Assembly: GCA_944739405.2 (NCBI GenBank)
Contig: OX123193.2
Coordinates: 6,518,331-6,582,330 of the forward strand
DNA: 64,000 nucleotides
Reading direction: 5' to 3'
From: Euclidia mi
Taxonomy: Eukaryota; Arthropoda; Insecta; Lepidoptera; Erebidae
Under the pieces are notes generated by a model. It saw nothing but the letters and a program-made list of their open reading frames with translations, was not told the origin of the DNA and did not search any database. Positions within the stretch are counted from its first letter, which is position 1, and every line of letters begins with the position of its first letter. A program made the position numbers and the translations under genes. This document shows, piece after piece, positions 55,052-64,000 of this stretch.

Positions 55052-55210
55052 ACATCGGCGGCGGCTACGTGTGCTTCGTGGTGTCAATCGTGTGCATCGG
55101 CCTGGTGACGGCCGTCATCGGCAACGTAGCGTCTCACTTCGGGTGCACCCTCGGCATCAAGGACTCGGTCACTGCTATCGTGTTCGTCGCGCTGGGGACT
55201 AGCATACCAG
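55052..55210 (+). CDS. Calx: Na+/Ca2+ exchanger exon 4: start of the alpha-2 repeat
   Basis: 159 bp between CTCCAG and the donor CCAG/GTAAGG; it enters with one base carried and leaves with one. It encodes IGGGYVCFVVSIVCIGLVTA, then VIGNVASHFGCTLGIKDSVT, then AIVFVALGTSIP. This is a transmembrane helix followed by the ASHFGC and KDSVTA motifs and the first half of the alpha-2 ion-binding repeat (GTS(I/V/L)PD; the D is completed in the next exon). Alpha-repeats form the Na+ and Ca2+ binding sites in the membrane. GC content is higher than in the flanks, as expected for a constrained exon. Confidence 0.93.
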
Positions 55211-55560
55211 GTAAGGGGACATGACTTGGATATTTCGTAATACTTGTTTAGACACTTGTGTGGTTTAAACGGCCGCTTCACCGCTTGGCACTGCTTCGAG
55301 CCATCACTGGGAAGTTTAAGTATCCTTGTTTAGTCGATGGTGTGGATTAAGCGGTCGCTTCACCGTTTGGTACTACGTCGATGGTAGGTCATTGGTTGGA
55401 ATTCAATTGGACAACAGTTCATGTGATCCACAAATAGGTTTTTGAAACCAAGAAGTGAAAAGAGGAAAAAAAATAAGGTAAAAGTACCATTCCAAAAATA
55501 TCATCATCATTATCGTCCTAGCGTTATCGCAGTATATTTTTCTTTTTTTCATTTATTTAT
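55211..55560. other. Intron start with a degenerate 80-bp tandem duplication
   Basis: CTTGTTTAGACACTTGTGTG (about 55246) and CTTGTTTAGTCGATGGTGTG (about 55326) begin two related units, each with CGCTTCACCGYTTGG. Otherwise non-coding. Confidence 0.6.
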
Positions 55561-55801
55561 AGGCTCACGCCTGTATCCCCGAAAGGGAACGCAGAGGTGT
55601 TTTACACCCACATGTCGCCATGAATTTTTAGGTCCCACGTAATAGGGGGCGAGCCTATTGCCGTTAGTGGGCACATCACCAGACTCCGTGCTGCTACTGA
55701 GAATTCGGAAAAACCCAGTAACACTTTTGCCCGACCCAGGAATCGAACCCAGGACCTCCGATCAGAAGTCGCATACGCTATCCACTGGACCACGGAGGCA
55801 G
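55561..55801 (-). mobile_element. tRNA-headed SINE (family 1)
   Basis: Reverse complement: CTGCCTCCGTGGTCCAGTGG, box B GGTTCGATTCC, the CTCAGTAGCAGC and GGGACCT blocks, and the end CTCTGCGTTCCC...ACAGGCGTGAG. It lies in the large Calx intron. Confidence 0.87.
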
Positions 55802-56330
55802 TATATATCCAAGACTTTTGTCTTGTAGCGCAGTGTCCACTTATTTGTCTTTCCAGATTTGACAGAATATTAGCTTTCCCAAAGAGCGTCTGCCATCTGA
55901 CCTCCGCAACCCATATTGATAGATATTACGCGACATCGATCAGTGTCATTATATTCGAGGGTACCGACTCCCCATAAGTCCTGTCAATAAATGCACGTTC
56001 GGAAAGAATCCTGCCGAAACTATTAAGATTTCGAATACAATTATTATATGCATTGTAACATTAAAAATAAATCCGTTTAAATACAAAAAAGTGAAGTTTG
56101 CGAAAAAAATTCGTGAACTTTACGAAAAATTTTGTCAACTTTTCGGACGCCACTTACGGCGTCGCCAAATCTATTGGGATGTTTTGACGGGATTTATGGT
56201 ATATGCCGAGTTTGTGTTGTTTATATAAATACAAATAAATATAGATGTTTATCTACATGCTTTTGATACTTTACTACGTTTTTTTGTAGGACATGAAACT
56301 GCCCCAGGTTTTAGAACTACATAGGTAGTA
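55802..56330. other. Calx intron; old dispersed repeat
   Basis: 55850-55985 shares blocks with 9885-10015. No gene was found. Confidence 0.5.
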
Positions 56331-56665
56331 ATCGATTTTAAACTTTCGCGATTTGTATACTCCGGCCCGTAGCGGTTTGCAATAATCGATTTTAAACTTT
56401 CGCGATTTGTATACTCCGGCCCGTAGCGGTTTGCAATAATCGATTTTAAACTTTCGCGATTTGTATACTCCGGCCCGTAGCGGTTTGCAATAATCGATTT
56501 TAAACTTTCGCGATTTGTATACTCCGGCCCGTAGCGGTTTGCAATAATCGATTTTAAACTTTCGCGATTTGTATACTCCGGCCCGTAGCGGTTTGCAATA
56601 ATCGATTTTAAACTTTCGCGATTTGTATACTCCGGCCCGTAGCGGTTTGCAATAATCGATTTTAA
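56331..56665 (-). repeat. Six 54-bp tandem repeats related to the Penelope 5' end
   Basis: The unit begins ATCGATTTTAAACTTTCGCG, contains CCGGCCCGTAGCGGTTTGCA and repeats with a 54-bp period from 56331, with a partial seventh unit at 56655-56665. On the - strand the unit reads LKSIIANRYGPEYTNRES, clearly related to CLKVSIANRYGSEIAKLVRH at the start of the Penelope-like protein at 40927. The nucleotide block CCCGTAGCGGTTTGCAATA is shared with 40887-40901. Because 54 is a multiple of three, two - frames stay open; I do not regard them as genes. Confidence 0.92.
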
Positions 56666-56835
56666 TCCCTCCGCGACCACAACCGTTGCAAGCCGGTAGA
56701 AACGTAGGAGAATAACAGAGGTATTTATGCCTTGAAATAAATAAATTATCGCGACTAAGACCCGCTAAATAATATTGTATGAGTGTACATAGGTAGTGTA
56801 CTCGTATTGTCATGATAGTTATATTCTTTTTTTTA
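56666..56835. other. No recognised feature
   Basis: Short non-coding flank between the tandem array and a SINE. Confidence 0.45.
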
Positions 56836-57054
56836 GACTCACGCCTATAATATTACACCCACATTTCGCCATGAATTCGTAGGTCCCACGTAATAGGGAG
56901 CGAGCCTATTGCCGTACAGGGCACATTACCAGACTCCGTGCTGCTACTGAGAATTTCCTAACGAAAAAACCCAATAACACTTTGCCCGACCTGGGAATCG
57001 AACTCGAGACCTTCCAGTCCCACGCGCACATTAATGCCGCGAGACCAACGAGGC
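56836..57054 (-). mobile_element. tRNA-headed SINE (family 1, GTTGGTCTCGCGG subfamily)
   Basis: The reverse complement begins ATGCCTCGTTGGTCTCGCGG, with GAGTTCGATTCC as box B and a CTCAGTAGCAGC block. The 3' end is shortened to TATAGGCGTGAG. Confidence 0.85.
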
Positions 57055-57943
57055 ATTAATTAAATGATAAAAACAAATTAAATTAATTTAAAAACCAGCG
57101 CATGTTCTGTCAAATATGCATAAACTAGAAAGCGGCGCAAGTCTCAGATGCGACCCGCTAAACGCTAAGACAAATATGATGATCAATAAAAGGCATATAA
57201 AATATAACAGTAATAAATAAACCATAATTAAACCTGCGCCATGATGATCGTACCTATTGTACTTTCCATTGCTCGCGTATGAAGTAAAATTATATCTCGC
57301 GCTTCATTGTGCACTTAACTTATTTTTATTACGATATCGAACAATATAAGAGCAACTTTAAAATTTTACATCACTATAAAAATTTACTCATTTACTTTTA
57401 CACATTGTATCACTTTTTTTTTGTTTTACGGGCGCAATCTTTATCTGTCCCGTTTCAGACACTTTTATGTCGCATCTAAGTTTTAGTGTGACATTTTCTT
57501 TTAGTTGCAATAAAAATTGCACTTGTCGTGAAAGTCACACTTTGATAAAAGTTTATTCTAAAATATAATTTATTTTCTTAGTAAACTTAATTAAAACTGC
57601 CTTCTATAAGATGTTCGTGATCTTTTTAATATAGTTATTATTAATAAACTTAGATTACTCGTAATTTGAAGTATTTTGTTTATTAAAATTAAATTTCACA
57701 GATAGGTTGCGTGTTATTCTGATAGTTTATACAAGTTACTTAATTCAATTAGGTGCTGTTTAAAGTTTCAACTTTTAATAACAACTCCACAATCCACAAA
57801 TCTGGAGTACCGATGACATAAAGATAAGACACAATAGGCACTAAATACACGCGCCAACACGCCACGGCAAGCCAACGCTTTATTCACTTACATTTTTGTC
57901 GGCAATGAGTCATCCACCTCATTTTACTTGATTTGAAGGATTA
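57055..57943. other. Calx intron, AT-rich
   Basis: No gene or strong repeat was recognised in this 0.9-kb stretch. Confidence 0.5.
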
Positions 57944-58294
57944 GGCGACAACTCGCCCGGTCAAAATCTCGCCCTCGGGCGAGATAACTAGGTGTCAAGT
58001 GGTCCACTGATGTACATTCTCATCTAAGTAGATCTGTTAGATGCGTAATTTCTCGTTGTTCCAAATCGCCTGGAGTAAATGAAAGAGAAAAAGAGAAAAA
58101 GAGGCAAATGACATACCTAGTTAGAGCAGCGGATTGTCAGATGATTCAAATTTAGTTCATCCAAGCCACTTGACACCTAGTTATTTTTAGGGGTATAACG
58201 GTCATAAAAAGCGTTCGGGCGAGTATGGCCCCAACATCTGATAAAACGAGACAACTAGCCCGCGGGCGAGATTTCGACCGGGCGAGTTGTCAGC
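57944..58294. mobile_element. 351-bp MITE with nested inverted repeats and TA flanks
   Basis: Terminal GACAACTCGCCCGGTC at the left end is mirrored at the right end (58276-58291). Further inside, ATAACTAGGTGTCAAGTGG pairs with CCACTTGACACCTAGTTAT. CTCGCCC and GGGCGAG words recur, giving smaller palindromes within the arms. TA dinucleotides flank both ends (57942-57943 and 58295-58296), compatible with a Tc1/mariner-type target site. No coding capacity. Confidence 0.75.
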
Positions 58295-58296
58295 TA

Positions 58297-59535
58297 ACTA
58301 AACCCACAATCAATGACGGAAGAAATTTATACATCGGAACCTGGAATATCTCAATTTGGTGTCCCACAAGGGAGTATTTTGGGCCCCTTGTTCTTTCTAG
58401 TATATATAAATGACATGCCTTCAATAATAAAACATGACATCACACTATTTGCTGACGATAGCACGGTACTATTCAACAATGACAATACAATTAATTTAGA
58501 ACATGACATCAATCAATCCTTATTAACAATTATAGACTGGCTTAATATGAATAATTTAATGATCAACATCGACAAAACAAAAATAATGAATTTTAAAATA
58601 CGTTCAAATCGCACGCCTCCCTTAAAAATCCGATATATTGATAGTGACATAGAAGAAACTGAAGTAACAAAATTTTTAGGAGTACATATCGATAACAAAA
58701 TCAATTGGAAATCACATGTTGACTTTGTGTGTAAAAGATTAAGCCAGTTTTCGTATGCCCTGAATCGGTTAAGAAAAATATCTAATAAAGAAACACTTTT
58801 GACAGCATACCATGGCTACGTCAGTTCAACACTAAGGTTCGGTGTAATATTTTGGGGCAATAGTACAGATAAAAGCCGGGCATTTATAGCACAAAAACGC
58901 TGTATACGAGCTATGTTTAATCTGCACCAAACCGACTCGTGTGTACCATACTTTAAAGAACTAAAAATCTTGCCTTTGCCTAGTCTATACATCTTGGAGG
59001 TTGCTCTATTTGTAAAAAATAATTCCAAGCTATTCAACTTTCGAAAACGTGTAAGACATGAGGATAAACTATACGTAGTCGCTTCTAAGACACATTTTAT
59101 GCACGAAAGTATATTCTGCACAGCTCCACGCATATTCAACAATATTCCGAAAGATATTAGAATGATAACAAACATAAATACATTTAAAAATAAACTACAT
59201 GAATTGCTAATAAACAAATGTTATTATGCAGTAACAGAGTACCTATCTGACAAATCTCTACTCAGTTACTCTGTGCCTCAGTCATGATGTGTTCAGTATT
59301 ATCTACTTTTACATTAATTTAATTATTAATTTTAATTACTATTGCCTGTATACAATTTTGTGAAACATTTATCCGTATTTTAAAATGCATGTACCTACGC
59401 CATTGATTGCAACCATTGTATGCCCAATGGGCGGGACATAGCTGAACTATAATTTTTGAAACTATAACATCTGTATTATGTACCAACCTATGATCCACAA
59501 TAAAGATAATAATTATTATTATTATTATTAACTCG
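58297..59535 (+). mobile_element. 5'-truncated CR1-like LINE
   Basis: Begins only a few bases after the MITE, in the RT palm region. It continues through an intact 3' coding half and a short 3' UTR, and ends with an AATAATTATTATTATTATTA-type tail at about 59510-59530. It lies sense to Calx in the last intron. Confidence 0.85.
58313..59287 (+). CDS. C-terminal half of a LINE reverse transcriptase
   Basis: 324 codons without interruption: FGVPQGSILGPLFFLVYIND, LFADDSTVLFN (catalytic Asp pair), KFLGVHIDNKINWKSHVDFV, LRFGVIFWGN, YFKELKILPLPSLYILEVAL and a C-terminus ending CYYAVTEYLSDKSLL. The layout and several words match the CR1-like element at 13294-17838 (YYTVKDYLADK), but the sequence is a different, better-preserved family. 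The ATG is internal to the original polyprotein. The fingers and first catalytic Asp are missing, so the fragment cannot be active. Confidence 0.88.
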   Translation: MTEEIYTSEPGISQFGVPQGSILGPLFFLVYINDMPSIIKHDITLFADDSTVLFNNDNTINLEHDINQSLLTIIDWLNMNNLMINIDKTKIMNFKIRSNRTPPLKIRYIDSDIEETEVTKFLGVHIDNKINWKSHVDFVCKRLSQFSYALNRLRKISNKETLLTAYHGYVSSTLRFGVIFWGNSTDKSRAFIAQKRCIRAMFNLHQTDSCVPYFKELKILPLPSLYILEVALFVKNNSKLFNFRKRVRHEDKLYVVASKTHFMHESIFCTAPRIFNNIPKDIRMITNINTFKNKLHELLINKCYYAVTEYLSDKSLLSYSVPQS

Positions 59536-59620
59536 ATTTGAACTAGGTATGTGATATCACGCACCGTGTTAAGCCGGCTTTATAAGGCGTCCTGTTTTAA
59601 GGTATATTATTTTCACTTGA
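59536..59620. other. Short non-coding link
   Basis: Between the LINE tail and the SINE-like fragment; nothing seen. Confidence 0.4.
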
Positions 59621-59765
59621 TCTAATGCCGTGTGGTTGACGGCATAGAATACAAGTGTCACCTCCCCCTATCTTCCCGTGGGTGTCGTAAGAGGCGACTA
59701 AGGGATAACACGATGCAAATACCATCTTTGCGTAGAGACGTAAAACTCGACATCAAACCCTATAC
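59621..59765 (+). mobile_element. SINE family 3-related head fragment
   Basis: CCGTGTGGTTGACGGCATAG, CACCTCCCCCTATCTTCCCG and GTGTCGTAAGAGGCGACTAA parallel the head of SINE family 3 (11066, 23417). It breaks off where a family 1 SINE starts at 59766. Confidence 0.7.
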
Positions 59766-60013
59766 GACTGCCTCGTTGGTCTCGCGGCATAGGTGTGCGC
59801 GTGGGATTGGGAGGTCCCGGGTTCGATTCCTGGGTCGGGCAGTGTTATTGGGTTTTTCTGTCACGAAATTCTCAGTAGCAGCACGGAGTCTAGAAATGTG
59901 CCCGGTACGGCAATAGGCTCGCCCCTTATTACGTGGGACTAAAGCATATCTGGCGAAAAGTGGGTGTAGAAATACACCTCTGCCTACCCCTTCGGGGATA
60001 ATCGGGCGTGACG
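59766..60013 (+). mobile_element. tRNA-headed SINE (family 1), near complete
   Basis: The head GACTGCCTCGTTGGTCTCGC, box B GGTTCGATTCC, CTCAGTAGCAGCACGG, ACGTGGGACTAAA and the end CTACCCCTTCGGGGATAATC are present. It appears inserted within the family 3-like fragment before it. A short (GTAT)n tail follows. Confidence 0.88.
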
Positions 60014-60845
60014 ATATGTATGTATGTATGTTGATCTAAGACTTGGGTTCCATCGTCATCATCTCGGTCTAAACACGTCAACTGCTGGATATAGACTCCC
60101 CATCTAGATCTTCAGCCGCAAATGTTTGAGCGCTTTTTTTTTACACTTCACCCGCACCATAAATAAATTCCAGGTCACGGGGGACCTTACAAATATACAA
60201 AAAACCCATTACATCCAGACTCGAAACAATTATTTATGGATCATAATTATTACAAAGTGTTGTCTCGTGTAGGGATCGTACCGAAAGGCAAGGTAGCTTC
60301 AGCCTCACACGATCCTGGGATCCGTTCATACATACATAATTATATATATGGACTCACGCCTGTTTCCCGAAAAACAACAAGGCAGAGACTACGGGACGCC
60401 ATTTGTATCGTTCCTGACATATCTCTCTTGCTCCATTCACTCCCGTCAAGTTTCTAATGCATGCTCTTCTGTTTAGGAATTCAATTTGTTTCTGAGATAC
60501 AATAAAGCATAAACCAATCACTGCTAAATTTATCTTCAGCAATAATCGATAAATATGTACTGTCCACGTCCTAAAAACGTATTCATAATATAATACCTAT
60601 AAAAATAAATTACACAGCCAGTGAACCGACCAACGAGATGTAATTGTGTAATGCTTATCGAAAACACGGTCTACATACCGTCTATTCGACTGTGAAATAT
60701 AATTCAGAACAGGAAAAACATGTCCTGCATTTTATATAAATGCTGGAAACGCTAGTGGCCAAGTGTTATAAATAAAAGTATTAATATTATTTATATTAAG
60801 CAACGGTCTATGTACTACTTATGGTTTTCTCCAATTCAGGTTAAT
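60014..60845. other. Calx intron, repeat traces only
   Basis: 60045-60130 (CATCATCTCGGTCTAAACAC, GTCAACTGCTGGATATAG) looks like a decayed RTE/SINE tail. No gene was found. Confidence 0.5.
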
Positions 60846-61079
60846 CATCCTTGCGTTACTGACTGACTGACAGACACGCTACAGCCGAAATTATTGGGCG
60901 CAGGAAGCTGAAATTTGGCATGTATGTTCCTAGGGGACCGTAGATTATAGTATGACCGTATTATAGACCTTGGGGACTGTAGGGGTGCACTAAGAAGGGA
61001 TTTCCCGAAATTCCCACGGGATCGGCCAAAACGGGTAAATTTTAAAAAAATGCAGGCGTAGCTGCTGCCGTCCTCTAGT
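60846..61079 (+). mobile_element. Helitron-like non-autonomous element
   Basis: TCATCCTTGCGTTACTGACT, ATTATTGGGCGCAGGAAGCT, GTGCACTAAGAAGGGATTTC and a 3' stem GCAGGCGTAGCTGCTGCCG before CTCTAGT. It has the same ends as the copy at 54482-54671 but a longer interior. Confidence 0.65.
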
Positions 61080-61124
61080 TCTCATTAAAATTAAAACGCT
61101 TCTTTTGAAAGTCTACTACTACAC

Positions 61125-61191
61125 AACAGCATCATCCACAAAATTTCGCGTTTATTATATATAAACGCGAAATTTTGTGGATGATGCTGTT
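61125..61191. repeat. Perfect 31-bp hairpin with 5-nt loop
   Basis: AACAGCATCATCCACAAAAT and the next 11 bases (61125-61155), loop TATAT, then the exact reverse complement (61161-61191). It is the longest of the small perfect hairpins in the window. Confidence 0.95.
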
Positions 61192-61979
61192 ACTCTTTCA
61201 CGCAAACGGCAGGTACTAAGCGACTTATGATGAAACTTTGCTTAAAAATCAGAATAGATCGTAGGCTTCTCTTTGTCCTAATAACTGACCCCGACTGAAA
61301 CTGTGGCAGAAGCTAATTTTATGTAATGTGTGATGGTGAGAATTTATTTTCAGTGGTTTGAATATAATTTATAATTATTGCATTCCACCCAACTTTACAA
61401 ACATTCTATCGATGCATCCAATTACACTCAAAATAATTAATTTGTGGTCACACAGTATTCTACATGACGTCAAAGTGGAATATTACGGTTTATAATTACA
61501 GTATCCATAAAATGATTATCTACATTCCTCATGTGAATACTTTTAATAGAATATTTTTAACAGCGTATCAAAAATGTTATGTACCTAACACACTAAAGTG
61601 AGTTACGCAAAAAAACTTTATTATTTCACTAAAATACTGACTTGCACACTAAAATACTATTTGTACACCAAATATGATGATCTTTTTACAAAATATCATT
61701 TGATATGAAAAGTTTCGTCCGCTCGGGAAACTTATCCACTCAGAAAACTTAATAGGTTATGTTAGGTTCTCTTGTGACCCTGCTCCCAAACATAGGAGCC
61801 CTGCGAAGCAGGGCTCCGTCAACTTAGCTTAGTGGTGCAATTAGTATTTTTGGTGGAAAATTAGTATTTTTGACTAACAGTTAAATACGATCCCTTTTAA
61901 ATTTTCGCGCCTTGTAAACATAGTAATATTTATGTAACTAGTCATTATTTGAAAATATAGATAAAATATCGTATACTAA
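61192..61979. other. Calx intron, no recognised feature
   Basis: AT-rich. A short GCCCTGCGAAGCAGGGC palindrome occurs near 61799-61815. No gene was found. Confidence 0.5.
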
Positions 61980-62092
61980 TTGGGATCGCGGGCAGCGGAT
62001 GGATGTGGGTGGCTCAGGATTCGTCCATATGGAGAGCTTTGGGGGAGCCCTATGTCCAGCCGTGGACGTCTTTCGGCTAATATGATGATGAC
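61980..62092 (+). pseudogene. RTE 3' end remnant
   Basis: GGGATCGCGGGCAGCGGATG onward matches the end of the RTE ORF (IAGGGWMRAAQ...LGEAYVQQWTSFG) in a + strand frame. It ends with the CGTCTTTCGGCTAATATGAT tail and GATGATGA. Confidence 0.82.
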
Positions 62093-62377
62093 AATACTAT
62101 ATTTCCCTCGTCGTTTCAGCGTGGGTTATACCAGCCGTGGTCACGAGATGACTTATCCGCTTGACCGCTAGCGCCAATTCGCCGAATTCACTTGACCGCT
62201 CACGTTCTAAACAAAATGTCGCGCCGCCACTCGCCAGATGGGCGCGCTAACATAAACATTTATTGTTAATAAGTCGGTAACATGAGTAAGTTGAAGTGAT
62301 ATTTTTCTTCAACCTTATAAATGACTCTTTCAAGTCGTATGAATTCTTTGTTGATATTTACTTTCTAATTTATTATA
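62093..62377. other. Calx intron flank of the 200-bp array
   Basis: Includes CGCTTGACCGCTAGCGCCAA and CACTTGACCGCTCACG words, also echoed at about 63441 (GCGGTCAAGCGG). No gene was found. Confidence 0.45.
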
Positions 62378-63178
62378 CTTAGCAGCGAACATTGACTATC
62401 GTAAAAAAAACACTTTGTGTATTTTAAACAGGATTATTTTAAAAAGTAAATCGATGACATACATATTTTATGAGTTTTAACTGTAGAGGGATTCTATTTA
62501 CACCGAATTAAATTAAAAAAAACATGTATCATAGTATAAAAATATTTAATTACACGCATACGATAAGCACGTAATTACTTAGCAGCGAACATTGACTATC
62601 GTTGAAAAATACACTTTGTGTTTTTGAAACAGGATTATTTTAAAAAGTAAATCGATGACATACATATTTTATGAGTTTTAACTGTAGAGGGATTCTATCT
62701 TCACCGAATTAAATTAAAAAAAACATGTATCATAGTATAAAAATATTTAATTACACGCATACGATAAGCACGTAATTACTTAGCAGCGAACATTGACTAT
62801 CGTTGAAAAAAACACTTTGTGTTTTTGAAACAGGATTATTTTAAAAAGTAAATCGATGACATACATATTTTATGAGTTTTAACTGTAGAGGGATTCTATC
62901 TACACCGAATTAAATAAAAAAAAACATGTATCATAGTATAAAAATATTTAATTACACGCATACGATAAGCACGTAATTACTTAGCAGCGAACATTGACTA
63001 TCGTTGAAAAAAACACTTTGTGTATTTTAAACAGGATTATTTTTAAAAGTAAATCGATGACATACATATTTTACGAGTTTTAACTGTAGAGGGATTTTAT
63101 CTACACCGAATTAAATAAAAAAAAACATGTATCATAGTATAAAAATATTTAATTACACGCATACGATAAGCACGTAAT
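62378..63178. repeat. Four tandem copies of a 200-bp unit
   Basis: Units start with CTTAGCAGCGAACATTGACT at 62378, 62578, 62779 and 62980 and run to GATAAGCACGTAAT at 63178. The copies differ by only a few substitutions and single-base length changes in A runs. The unit is AT-rich and non-coding. The array ends 327 bp before the last Calx exon. It is a small satellite-like array of unknown origin. Confidence 0.95.
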
Positions 63179-63505
63179 CACGGAGCGCGCGAAACAAAGA
63201 GTGGCATTTGACATTATTTTTTCGTTCCGGGTTAACGATTTTAAGACTCGCTTAGTATTTTTAGCATGAAGAAATGTTCAATGATTTGAATAGAACAGAG
63301 AAAAATAATTTAAAACATTACGTAATAGAAAGAAACAGTAAATTCAGACCGAGTATAGCGCTGTAACCAAAAAGGGAAAATAGTCACTTGTGCGCGGTCT
63401 ACGGCATTTCGAAAAGGGAGAATAGTCACTTGTGCGCGGTCAAGCGGTTATAAGTCAGTCATCACACGTTCATGTCCTTCTCTAAAATGACCCGCTTTTC
63501 TCCAG
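63179..63505. other. Intron end before Calx exon 5
   Basis: Contains an imperfect duplication of AGGGAAAATAGTCACTTGTG (about 63375 and 63416, each followed by CGCGGTC). The acceptor CTTTTCTCCAG ends it. Confidence 0.6.
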
Positions 63506-63681
63506 ATACGTTCGCGAGTAAAGTAGCGGCTATCCAGGATAAATGCGTGGACGCATCCGTGGGCAACGTGACCGGGTCAAACGCAGTCAACGTGTTCCTG
63601 GGCATCGGCGTCGCGTGGACCCTCGCCGCCATCGTCCACTGGCACAGAGGCGAAAGGTTCCTCATCGACCCTGGAAAATAA
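63506..63681 (+). CDS. Calx: Na+/Ca2+ exchanger exon 5: alpha-2 repeat, odd 3' end
   Basis: Starts after TTTTCTCCAG; AT completes the Asp codon of GTSIPD. It encodes DTFASKVAAIQDKCVDASVG, then NVTGSNAVNVFLGIGVAWTL, then AAIVHWHRGERFLIDPG. This is the core of the alpha-2 repeat, whose GNVTGSNAVNV helix lines the ion site. The frame then reads Lys-stop (TAA at 63679-63681). Family members continue here with further transmembrane helices, so a donor is expected at about this point. No GT donor precedes the stop, but AA/ATAAGT lies at 63676-63683. The coding exon may therefore end at 63677 through a non-canonical or mutated donor, or the protein may truly stop. Confidence 0.9.
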
Positions 63682-63683
63682 GT

Positions 63684-64000
63684 TATTAAACCGACTTATC
63701 TCATTTGCGTTACAGATTTTCACCCAGATTTGGGTACATAGTAGAATACTGGAAAAAACCTAGCAGAAACTCATGGGTTATTGCTGTATTGGTAACGTTA
63801 TCTGGTTTAAAATTTCTATTACAATGACAATAGACACAGCCCAAACACTTGCCTTTACTACTTTTGAAATAAACTTTTCTCTTTGGGTTTGCAACTTGCA
63901 GTGAAGGCTGATGCCGGCAATGGCATGTAATCAACAACTAAGATTAGCCGCTTATTGTATAGCCAATATATAACACATTTGCCACCTTTTTTATCCAAAA
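63684..64000. other. Sequence after the last recognised Calx exon
   Basis: No further exon was recognised before the window ends. The remaining transmembrane segments, if present, would lie to the right. Confidence 0.5.

Noticed and set aside
56331..56665. CRISPR array
   Set aside because: The repeats are contiguous without unique spacers, in a eukaryotic intron.
56249..56813. Repeat-protein gene on the - strand over the 54-bp array
   Set aside because: Open frames arise because 54 is a multiple of three; two - frames are open at once and the unit derives from a Penelope 5' end.

Overview
The window looks like a piece of a lepidopteran (moth or butterfly) nuclear genome. It is AT-rich, has introns and very little coding sequence, and is dominated by transposable elements. 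These include tRNA-headed SINEs, RTE-, CR1- and Jockey/I-like LINEs, a Penelope-like cluster and Helitron-like fragments. The organism call is an inference from this repeat repertoire and the insect-type host gene. One 200-base N gap (41001-41200) shows it is a draft assembly.

The only host gene I can support is on the + strand from about 46.2 to 63.7 kb: the 3' half of a Na+/Ca2+ exchanger (Calx/NCX). Five exon-like blocks encode the end of the second Ca2+-binding domain, the following linker, and the alpha-2 transport repeat with its GTSIPD and GNVTGSNAVN motifs. Upstream exons were not found. Exon 3 lacks the usual conserved membrane segment and does not fit the phase of exon 4. The last exon ends at AA/ATAAGT, one base from a normal donor. 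LINE insertions lie 8 bp after one donor and 21 bp before the next acceptor.

Layout. 0-2.3 kb: a 0.64-kb direct duplication and a dispersed repeat. 3.1-4.8 kb: a decayed RNase H-bearing LINE (-). 6.8-7.9 kb: a cluster of a 17-bp motif that switches orientation. 11.9-18.0 kb: a nested stack in which a CR1-like LINE split a SINE, and a 3' fragment of the same LINE family split a Jockey-like RT. 19.5-22.2 kb: an inverted repeat with 1,158-bp arms and one mismatch that I found, whose right arm interrupts an RTE copy. 26.6-29.3 kb: a unit bounded by inverted repeats around a broken cysteine-rich gene. 31.6-34.8 kb: an intact RTE-type LINE with an 11-bp target-site duplication and a 1,038-aa ORF. 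38.3-43.7 kb: several Penelope-like copies (RT plus GIY-YIG) in tandem and inverted arrangement around the gap. 46-64 kb: the Calx exons, with introns holding LINEs, SINEs, a MITE, six 54-bp repeats related to the Penelope 5' end and four 200-bp repeats.

All element assignments come from reading motifs and comparing copies inside the window; no database search was done.
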